Positions 22,308 to 31,312 of a stretch of 64,000 bases of DNA are shown piece by piece (the stretch's first letter is position 1; each line of letters starts with the position of its first letter). The notes under the pieces are model-generated. The model was not told the DNA's origin. It searched no databases and was given only the letters and a program-made list of their open reading frames with translations. The translations under genes and the position numbers were made by a program. Source of the stretch: Punctularia strigosozonata HHB-11173 SS5 (taxonomy: Eukaryota; Basidiomycota; Agaricomycetes; Corticiales; Punctulariaceae); assembly GCF_000264995.1 (NCBI RefSeq), contig NW_006767433.1, positions 879,333 to 943,332 of the forward strand. Direction: 5' to 3'.

Positions 22308-23759
22308 TCAGTCATCCAACTTCAGACTCTCGAGCGCAGGGATCGGCCTCTCCGCTTGCGGGGTGATCCGCGCGCCGTGACGGCGCTCCTTCGTCTCGGC
22401 GAAGTCCAATATCGCAGACTGCGGCGGACGTTGATCAGAACACGAGAAACGACGACGGAGCAAAAGCGCTACACACATGAGCGGTGATACGGTTGTCCCT
22501 GAGAGGTTCAGGGCGAGCTTTAGCACGAACGGTCGCCAGGTACGTGAAGTGTTCCAATACTCACCAGAGGACAACCGTGTTAGGCTCCCACCTGACGCGG
22601 GCCTGGCAGTCAGCGCTCTTGTCGATATGGTCATACAAGAAGTTGAGGATGTTATCTGTGCACGAGCACCGTCAGCACCCCCGATACGCCTTCCACGGAA
22701 CTGAGGTGCCACGAAAAGCAACGCACCAGACTCCTCCTTCTTGAGGCCCACGATCCGGCGCGTGAACTGCCTGTTCACGTACAGCGCCTCCTGGCCCGTG
22801 ACGGGGTGCCGGCGCACGACCGGGTGCACGTTCTCCACCGGCTCGCGCCTCACCATCCCTCCCCGCTTGCCCGAGCGCGAAAACTCGGCCTGCTCAACGC
22901 CGGAGTGGACGGCCTTGAGCGTGCGGAGGAATTCGACGAACGGGGGAGAAAGCTTGCTCAAGGTCGAGACCTGGGACGTGAAGAGCGTGTCGCCGCCGCT
23001 CTCCGGCTGGGCGAGGAGGAAGAACGTCGTGAGCCCGGGAGGCTGAAGCTCGTACGAGACGTCCGAGTGCCAGGTGGTGGACGTGATTCGGTCCTCGCGT
23101 TCGAAGTTGAACGTGGAGTTTTCGTCGCGGTAGACGAGGTGGAGCTCCGGGTAGTTCTGCGATCAGTTCGGTGAGCTCTGGTCGGCAGGGACGCAGACAG
23201 GGACGCAGGCACCTGCTGCGACTTACCCTCGGATGGCCGGAGGTCGGGTGGATGTGCAGCCGACCAAAGTACCGACCCCACTCGAGGTAGGCGTCCGGCC
23301 CAGCGTCAATAAAGTCTTGCTGGTTCCTGAAAACCATCAAGCCACGACGAGCGACCTACCAAGCGTGAGATTGAGCCGAACGTGCTACATGGAACCCATG
23401 TAACGAACCTCGAGCGCAAGCTGGTCGCGTCCCGAGCTATCCAGCTGGGCCAGTTGAACCCCGGTCACCACGGTACCGAGCCGGGGGGTGATATGGGCGA
23501 TACTCGTCGCCTGGTCGAGGAAAGCGCGAGGGTTGGGCAGTGACAAGGCGCGGTGGCCTGGGTCGACATGCTCGAATGGAACGAGCGGAGGGTAATGCTC
23601 CGAATGATCGAGGACAGGCGCCAGATGAGCGTACTTATACTCCTCCAAAGGTCCCTGGCCCCGCTCGCGGGCCGCCTGCTGCTTCTTGTCGTCCGAGCGC
23701 AGAGTGAGCGTTGGCAAAGCGCGCTCGATCTCAGTGGTTACAGTTTGCGTCGCGGACAT
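22308..23759 (-). CDS. TauD/TfdA-type Fe(II)/2-oxoglutarate dioxygenase
   Basis: Non-haem iron dioxygenase related to sulfonate/taurine and alpha-ketoglutarate dioxygenases (yeast Jlp1 type). The start at 23759 gives MSATQTVTTEIERALPTL. HITPRLGTVVTGVQLAQLDS opens the fold and RRGLMVFRNQQDF follows an intron. The iron ligands His and Asp lie in ITSTTWHSDVSYELQPPG; the distal His is in VLWDNRITAH, and RRHGARITPQAERP supplies the 2-oxoglutarate-binding Arg. The C-terminus ALESLKLDD stops at 22308. About five introns. All catalytic motifs are present, so it is likely active; the substrate (sulfonate, sulfate ester or other) cannot be read from sequence. Confidence 0.9.
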
Positions 23760-24163
23760 GGTTGATCAGACGCTTCGAGAGAGATAAGGACAGTGTAGAT
23801 CCGTCAAACGAGTGCGCGCCATTACGGTACATCATCGCGAGTATAAGAACAATGAATGTAGTCGCCATCGGACCTTCGAAATACGCCATCGCGAGCAAGC
23901 AAGATAAGATTAGACCTCGGCCGGTGCGGGAGCTCCATAGTTGATGCTGCGCAGAAATTCGTGATCTGTACAGTCGATTAACAAGGGTGACGCGAACATT
24001 AGAAATGTTAGTAGGCTGCGTGGGCACGAAATGCACTAACCGGTCAAGAGCATAGGTCACGTGAAACACTCCCTTCCGAACGAGTTCCTGCGTAGCATGC
24101 ACCTCTTGGAGAAAAGACGATCACATAGTCGGGTCTAGATCGAATTATGAGAGACGGATCAAG
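23760..24163. other. Intergenic, no gene seen
   Basis: Promoter side of the dioxygenase and 3' side of the acidic protein. An AGATAAGATTAG motif near 23908 resembles a GATA site. Confidence 0.5.
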
Positions 24164-24622
24164 CTAATAGTCTTCGTCGGCTTCATAATCATTCTGGTCC
24201 GGATCGTCGTAGGCGTCGTCGTCGAACACGCTATCCTCGTTCGGGTCGTATTCGCCATATCCTCCCTCGTCTGGATCGTAGGTCGCTGCATCGCTGGCCG
24301 CATCCGTGGCGAGCCCATCTGACACCATTTCTTCCTCCCGAGCTGGATCCGCACCAGCGTACACACCCGCATCCTCGTAGCGATCGTACTGCTCAACGTG
24401 CTCCCCCGACCAATGATTGCCGGTGTCCCCGTCCCGGCTTTGGTGGTACTCGTACTCGTCTGCATCTTTGAACGCCTCTGCGATCGCCGAAGCTTCCTCT
24501 TCTTCACCAGGCTTCAGACCATAGGACGCCATGAAGTTATTATGCCCTCCCCAAGATTGCTCGATCGAGTAGGTGGACGGACGGACGAACTCATCGCCCG
24601 AATTCTGAGGCTGAGAGGCCAT
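24164..24622 (-). CDS. Small acidic hypothetical protein
   Basis: Single frame of 152 aa, MASQPQNSGDEFVRPSTYSI. It is not recognised. More than a third of the residues are Asp, Glu or Tyr, with repeats such as YDPDEGGYGEYDPNED and DDPDQNDYEADEDY at the C-terminus; no domain, signal or membrane segment. Probably intrinsically disordered. It starts 139 bp downstream of the Myb/C2H2 gene on the same strand. A real gene is plausible from its length, clean frame and coherent composition, but a homology search is required. Confidence 0.5.
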   Translation of the reverse strand: MASQPQNSGDEFVRPSTYSIEQSWGGHNNFMASYGLKPGEEEEASAIAEAFKDADEYEYHQSRDGDTGNHWSGEHVEQYDRYEDAGVYAGADPAREEEMVSDGLATDAASDAATYDPDEGGYGEYDPNEDSVFDDDAYDDPDQNDYEADEDY

Positions 24623-24761
24623 GGAGGGTAACGATGAGGGCCGCGCGAGGTCAAGTCGAGAGTAGTGCTGTTCTGCCTGCCGTCGCCGTCTAGGCCAAGT
24701 AAAGGGGCCTTGCGCTCAGGGGCAGGCGTGACGTCATACCCTCGGCCGGAAACGCGCGGAT

Positions 24762-27145
24762 TCATCGTGCGCTTGCAACCTTACGGGCCAGAGTCGGAGG
24801 AATATCGTTCAATTGCACCGGCATAGTGTGCGCATGTGTCTTTAGGTAGCCAGAAGTCAGAGGCAAAGGCAGCGGCACCGGTGAAGGGTGATGGAAAAAG
24901 ACCCACATGGTCCAGGTGATATCTAAGCCCACTAAGCTGCTTGTACTGGTTCGGGCAGCCGGCGTGTGGGCATGGATGCAGCTTTCGTTTCTTCTGTGTT
25001 CTGTCAGGGGCACGGGGGGCATCCGTTTCGGGCTGTCCTTCGCCCTTGCTGTGCGAGCGGGCGCCGACAACGGCAGAATTCAAGGCCTGCCGGAAGTGCG
25101 CCTTCGATCTGCGGGTGCGATCAGGAGGAGGTCGCCGCCGGCATGAAACATCTATGGTATACGTACATCTGCAGGTGGTATTGCAAACCATTGACGCTCT
25201 GCAATCTCCATGTCAGTCCGGCGCCGACACCGGCAACGTGAAACAACAGACTCACCGCCCACGCTTTGGCACACCCATCCAGCCCGCATCTATAGAGCTT
25301 CGCAGCGCCCGGTGCGTGACCAGGATGGTCAGCTCGGAAGTGATTCACCAGCTCTCCGGATGTGGCATATTTAGCCAGGCTGGACGCCGCACCATCTGGC
25401 CAACAGTCGGGGTGTCCGCAAGCATATCCGGTTACAGACGTACTGCAAATCGAAATGACACCAGGCCCAGTCTTCGCGTTAGACATGGAAGGATAACCAT
25501 ATCCCGCAAAGAATTGACGCACTCTCCACTGACAGCCAACGCCGAAGACAGCCTTGGTACCTGCACCACCCTATCGGGCCGTCCAGTTGTACCAGCGTTC
25601 GACTGATAGGCACCGGAGAGAGAAGGAACGGGCACCTCATGCTCGTGGCGCTCAAGCTCGGTCCTCAATTCAGTGTTAGAAGCTGAAAGGTGTAATGCTT
25701 CCGGCTCCGGGGTGGCCTCGGCCGACGGCGATTCAGGCGTGATAGAACCAGCGCTGGCGTGGTGTCCTATTGTATTTGGCGCCATATTCTGGTCCATATG
25801 AGCGTTGACACCCGGACCGGTCATACCTGCGGAATAAAGAGCGGGGGTTGAAGCATGTCCACGATCGATCACGAGATCGACCAGATATTGCATCGATGAC
25901 GGTGATGTGCCATCGTCGTGAGGGTGCGGCGTATCGTCAAATTGGGAAGGCGAAGAAGCATTCTCGGCGTCAGGCACGGAGGCATTTGGCTGGGAAGGGA
26001 GAACGGACCGGCCGTGCGCGCGCGGATTCAGGGGAGGGTGAGAGAAGTCGTTTACTGAAGAACTCTCTTCAGGCACGGGTTGGGTATGCCTCAGAGAAGA
26101 TAAAGTATGGTGGAAAGGTGAGTCAACGGGAGACGTGCCGTCTACTTCCGCGGAAGCGTCCGAGGGCGAGAACGAGGGAATATCCAATTCGGGACCCTTT
26201 CTACCATTGTCTTGTAAACTTGTATGTCCCGATGTATAGGCACCGTATTCTCCGGGCCCGAACTGTGGATACGGGCGCAGTTGCGACATCCAGTACTGAG
26301 GGTCGAGCATTGACATGTCTTCCCATGAATACGAAGCTCCTGTGGCGTCCGCGTTTGTTCCTTGCCCAGGGGTCGATTTGGATTGCTTCCTTTGAAGTAG
26401 CCTCCATCTACACGGAACGTATGCAGTCTGAGTTAGGGTGTATTGCGACGGGTAAATGCGTGGCACGCACCTATTGCGACATGCAAGTCCGCTTCTCTGA
26501 AGGCTCTGACCAACCTGGCTCCATCTACCACCTAGACGAGAGTATGCATCCAGCAGCCGATCGTCCTCTTCAGACGTCCAGTCGTCCTTCCGTTCTCATC
26601 AGCCCTAGGACGGGGTTTCACCAAGAATTTATAATGCACCTTCTTTAACGCAGGATCCAATGCCTCGCGGTAGCGTTTAGAGCATGCATCGTCGGTCCGT
26701 CCAGGAATACTCCGAGCAATAAGCGCCCATTTCGTGGAGTGAACGGCATACAGCGAGAGCAAAAGCGCGTCCTCTTCCTTCGTCCATGCCGTTTTCTTCA
26801 CGGACGGTGACAACGAATGCAGCCAACGCTTCCATAAGGCATCGCATGAATACATTGGAGGATTTTGACATTGATCATCACCATCCTTACCTTCCTGCAG
26901 GCTTTGTTCGTCCTCCCGGGAACCGAGAGCGCGATCGTCTTCCACATGTCCGTCTCGCCATGAACGGCGACGGCCTGTTTCAACAATTCATCCTCTTCAG
27001 TTGTCCATGGCCTTCCGACCCTCTCCATCCCCCGCGTAGGACCCGCGAACTTGCTCGAGAGAAACACTGAGCGCGCGATAATAACGATTGCAGAAAGAGG
27101 AGTGAGAACGGTGGCAGTGTCATCCTGCTTCGTCTTGCCAGTCAC
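24762..27145 (-). CDS. Three-repeat Myb protein with C-terminal C2H2 fingers
   Basis: Predicted nuclear DNA-binding protein. Three SANT/Myb repeats run in series: RPWTTEEDELLKQAVAVHGE...VPGRTNKACRK, then TAWTKEEDALLLSLYAVHST...IPGRTDDACSKRY, then DWTSEEDDRLLDAYSRLGG...LACRNRW. An intron at about 26406-26468 splits the last repeat, and the joined frame continues RLLQRKQSKSTPG. A Ser/Pro-rich middle of about 250 residues follows. The C-terminal part has YACGHPDCWPDG...LVNHFRADHPGH, YRCGLDGCAKAWA...LQYHLQ and LHPCPHAGCPNQYKQLSGLRYHLDH, which look like C2H2 or near-C2H2 fingers. It ends TMPVQLNDIPPTLARKVASAR at 24762. The start is either 27145 or the ATG at 27028 just before repeat 1; the stretch between reads poorly. 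Divergent from PRP17 with 120 bp between starts. Confidence 0.75.
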
Positions 27146-27265
27146 TTGGCGTCTGCACCGTGCAGCGCTCAGTCACAAGGACCTCGCATCCCAGTCGACT
27201 CAGTGGTCGAGACTCACTCATATCACTCTTTATAAGAGTGTTACCCTACCTTAATACTCTGAGCC

Positions 27266-29435
27266 ATGTCGCTCATACAGGGCTACTCGTCTGACGAGGA
27301 TGCTGGCTCGCCACCACCGACTGGCGATGTCTTCGGCCTGTCTGCCATCCATGCGGCCAAGAAACCTCGGGTATTGGTGCAAGAGAAGGGAATCATTGCT
27401 CCAGCACCAGCCGACTCTGCGCCTCACGTCCTGGCGGAGGTATATTTCGCTGCTACAAACCTCTCTAGCCACACGGACGCTAAACGCGGGCATGTCTAGG
27501 ACCCGCTCAAGCAAACATCACTGGTTACGCGGCCTACGGACACGCAGATGAACGTCAACATCCCCTATCAAGACATGATGCTCCCCATCCAAGGCCCCGA
27601 AAACCCTTTCGGTGACCGTAACCGCTTCATCAACCAAAACGCGCTCGCCGGGCATGTGGAAGAGCAGGAGATGACGGAGCACGCGTTCCGGCAGCAACAC
27701 CTGACGTACCACATCCTGGGCTACTCCGCGAACCCTTCCATAGATCCCAACGCTCCCGCGATCATCGGCAACATGGAGGTGGCGCGGGCGAACGGCTTCC
27801 GGACGGTGGACGGGGTGCAGGCGAGCCGGTCGCAGAAGAAGGAGTTGAAGCGGAAGCGGAAGGAGAAGGGGGACCTGGAGGTCGTCGATGGCGAGGGGGC
27901 ATACGTCGGGCCGTGGGGCAGTTGGGACGGGGACCAGCCGAAGAGCGTGTTGCCGGACGGCGTCGACCCGAATGCCGAGCCGGGGGAGGAGGAGGTGTCC
28001 GAGGAGGAGGAGGAGGTGCAGACGAAGAAGGCCAAGCCGAAGAAGGGCGCGCCGGGGCAGGAACACTCCGTCTTCCACGGCAAGTCCATGACCGACTACC
28101 AGGGCAGGACGTACATGTCGCCACCGGTCGGCGAGGCGCCGCAGCTGCAGGCCGAGCCAGGGTCGCAAGACACGTTCATACCGAAAACATGCATCCATAC
28201 TTGGACCGGTCACACACAGGGCGTCTCTGTCATCCGGACGTTCCCTCAGACGGGTCATCTGCTGCTCAGCGGGTCAATGGACACCAAAATCAAGGTGGGT
28301 GCATGGCGCCAATCTACCTATACCGAGACCCGTACTCACTAAGACGGGTGCGCTTATCAGCTCTGGGATATATACACGCATGGCAATTGTCTGCGTACGT
28401 TCCACGGGCATGTGAAGGCCGTCAAGGACGTCACGTTCTCCAACGACGGTCGCCGATTTTTATCCTGCGGCTACGACCGACAGATGAAGCTCTGGGACAC
28501 CGAGACCGGGCAGTGCATCAAACGATTTAGCAACGGCAAGATTCCATACGTCGTCAAATTCCACCCCGACGATGATAAGCAGCACATCTTCCTCGCTGGG
28601 ATGTCCGACAAGAAGATCATTCAGGTATGGCGCTTCGGCCATTATTGATGCATCGGCGCCGCCGTCTGACCGCGCGCTCCCACAGTACGACATCAACAGT
28701 GGGGAAATAACGCAAGAATACGACCAGCATCTCGGCCCGGTCAACACTATCACGTTCGTAGATCAGAACAGACGGTTCGTAACGACCTCTGATGACAAGA
28801 CGATTCGCGCCTGGGACTTCGATATCCCGGTGGTCATCAAATATATCGCCGAGCCTCACATGCACTCCATGCCTGCTGTTACACTCCACCCTTCCCGTAC
28901 GTCCGCGTTGACCACGCCTGTCACTTTCGGTCAATAGGCTCGGCTCACACGAACCCGCTATGCATAGTCAAATACTTCGCAGCCCAGTCATTGGACAACC
29001 AAATCCTGATCTACAGCACCGACAACTTCCGCCAGAACCGGAAGAAACGGTTCGCGGGCCACTCCGTCGCGGGTTACGCCTGCCAGGTCGGCTTTTCGCC
29101 GGACGGAAAGTGGATCAGCAGCGGCGACTCCGGAGGATATATGATCTTTTGGGACTGGAAGACGGGGCGGATCAAGTCGCGTCTGAAGGCGCACGACAAG
29201 GTCGTTATCGCGCACGAATGGCTGCCGCATGAGACTGTGAGTGTCGTGACGTCGTCTAATGGCCTTCTGCGCCGCGCGGTACGGGTTTTTTTTTGACTGA
29301 TGATGATGTGTATCTAGTCGAAAGTCATCACCGCCTCCTGGGACGGATTGATCAAGCTCTGGGTAAGAAAAATCAATCATAATCTCCATCTTTTTCGGCG
29401 TTTCTCACGCTCTTTCGCGGTCGCAACAGGACTAA
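27266..29435 (+). CDS. PRP17: PRP17/CDC40 pre-mRNA splicing factor
   Basis: WD40 splicing factor needed for the second transesterification step. The model is join(27266-27439, 27500-28294, 28361-28624, 28686-28896, 28938-29236, 29318-29362, 29430-29435), 597 aa, all in frame. The N-terminus [12 protein letters not shown] and the central [34 protein letters not shown] and acidic/Lys-rich linker are typical. Seven WD repeats follow, with [13 protein letters not shown]-type sequence, [57 protein letters not shown] and [13 protein letters not shown]. The last exon codes only for Asp plus the stop and rebuilds the conserved KLWD end of the family. Confidence 0.96.
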
Positions 29436-30823
29436 GCAAGGCGCGTCGACGGACGATGACATCATAGCCGCGGCCGATGGCACGGAGAGATGGATCGTGG
29501 TTGCCTCTCCCCCCTTCCCCTTCCCCTCTCCCGACTTGGGGCCCCTCTTGCGGGCGGGGGGCAATCTGGCTCCGCCGCCGGTTCCTCCTCGGCCCCTCTT
29601 TCCGCGTTCGTCACCCACTTTGTCGCGGACCCAGGACGCGGGCCGATGCTCTTTTGTCACCTGCCCAACGCAAAACCCCCCCTGTGCCCTGCGTGGCAGC
29701 TTCCCTTGTAAAAAGGAGAGACCATGTACCAAGATAGCAGCACCTTGTGATGATGACGCAGTCATGGGACGGTAATACTTGCATTCCTGGGTTCCAACCT
29801 TGAGTAGTAATTTGGCCTTCGCCAATTATCGGGGAGAACGCAAACCACCGCTGACCAAGCGTGATATTATCGGGCGTTGCTTGCTAGAGGCCGCTGGATA
29901 GAGTTCAAGATAGCTGCATACGATGCTTGATTGATTGTCGTGCTATGAGCAATAATATCAAGGCACTCTACTGCATGCGACGGTGCTAGCATGATGTTTT
30001 TTTGTTATCAGGCCCGTATTATTCGCTCTCTTGACAGATGACGATTTCTATGTAGCTACGTGCATATGTATGTGCCACAAGGGGCTAGCCGGAAGGAAAC
30101 CCGTGATCATCGGTGGTGATCTGCGTTAACGGCGCCGACCGCATGGAGGCGCAATCTGGGAGGAATCTGCGAGGGGATGCCATAATCATCATATTGACCC
30201 GCGAGGAGAGTCCGGCCATTTCCAGATCCTTCCCCGACCTGGGATGGAAGCAAAAAGGCCTGAAGAGGGGGAAGAGGGGGTGGGCGGCGGCGCGCACTCC
30301 AAATTGCCCTCGAGTGAGGTATCCACGAGGTTGGGCTCGAGCGCCGCAATCAAGATCCGTTATCTCGGGCACTTTGTCACAGGGCCCACCCTTTCGTCGC
30401 AAGATAAAACCATCCTCGCGCGGCACGTCGGCCAGAACGATGTATGGCTTGATGGAGGATTCCGGTTTACGGTGGCCCAAATGAACCGTCAGAAAGCGAG
30501 GAACGCCGTCTGCAGCGGATGGGCATCTCCCCAAGAGACGATTGCCACAATGATCTGCGGGTGGCGCGCCGAATGCGGCGAGGTCCGGAGCTAGACCCGC
30601 TCGACCGCCGATGGAGAGATGCCGGTGGCCAATGGCATCTTCCAGGAACGGAATTAGTTGATCTGATGGACGTGCCTGTTTTTGTATCGTTCCCACGTGA
30701 GCGATAGGTGGTACCCAAATCCGGCCGGTCCATAAAACCACCTGGGCTCCGCCGGGTTTCGGATCCTCCCAACGACACAACCCCGCCCACACACAGACCA
30801 TACCCTGACTCGCCGCTACTCCA
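29436..30823. other. 1.4 kb interval upstream of the repeat-peptide gene
   Basis: Long frames occur on both strands (one of 275 codons at 30085-30912 on the minus strand) but none shows a domain, biased third positions or family resemblance. CATAAAA near 30730 may be the TATA element of the following gene. Confidence 0.5.
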
Positions 30824-31312
30824 ATGTTCTTCTGGAGGTGTTGCGCGCTTCTGTTGCTGCTGCTCGTCACACTCAGCGTCGCCGTCCCCGTACGTCGTCT
30901 CCGTCGCGCCATCGTCTAGAGTCCTGGTACTCACTTCCGCGCTTTCATCATCAGACCGCCGCGGTGGAGCGTGATGCCGTATTAGAAGAGGTACGTGCCT
31001 CCATTACGACATCAGCTATCTATTGCTTACCGGTACCGGCGTCATCTACAGCGGGGCGATAACGCTGACGGGGGCCGGGGGAGACCCATATGGAGGAGAG
31101 GGGACAACGCGGACTGGAAGAGGGGCGACAACGCAGATTGGAAGCGGGGAGACAACGCAGACTGGAAGCGGGGGGACAATGCGGATTGGAAGAGGGGTGA
31201 CAACGCCGACTGGAAGCGCGGCGACAACGCTGACTGGCGCCGCGGCGACAACGCCGACTGGAAGCGGGAACCCCACGCACACGGCCACGAGCGACAACCC
31301 TCTGACTGGTGA
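30824..31312 (+). CDS. Secreted Kex2-type repeat peptide precursor (GDNADW x7)
   Basis: The model is join(30824-30889, 30955-30990, 31052-31312), 120 aa; both introns are GT-AG (65 and 61 nt), all junctions are phase 0. Exon 1 codes a 22-residue signal peptide, MFFWRCCALLLLLLVTLSVA-VP. Exon 2 codes a short acidic propeptide, TAAVERDAVLEE. Exon 3 starts RGDNADGGRGRPIWR (a degenerate copy) and continues with seven identical GDNADW hexapeptides, each preceded by KR or RR; the tail is KREPHAHGHERQPSDW. This matches the known layout of fungal Kex2-processed repeat proteins: dibasic sites would release GDNADW in the Golgi, with carboxypeptidase trimming of the KR tail. Codons for Gly, Ala, Asn and Asp differ between copies while the peptide is identical. 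The role is unknown; candidates are a signalling peptide, a surface peptide or a RiPP core. Confidence 0.8.
31052..31290 (+). repeat. 24-nt coding minisatellite in the peptide precursor
   Basis: Eight imperfect tandem 24-nt units coding for (K/R)RGDNADW. Differences lie mostly at third codon positions. It lies wholly inside the reading frame and keeps it. Confidence 0.85.

Noticed and set aside
30085-30912. 275-codon minus-strand frame
   Set aside because: No domain or codon bias; it overlaps the repeat-peptide signal exon on the other strand and the upstream interval only.
31052-31290. Regular 24-nt repeats resembling a CRISPR or plain minisatellite
   Set aside because: There are no unique spacers, the genome is eukaryotic, and the repeat stays in frame with third-position variation, so it is coding.
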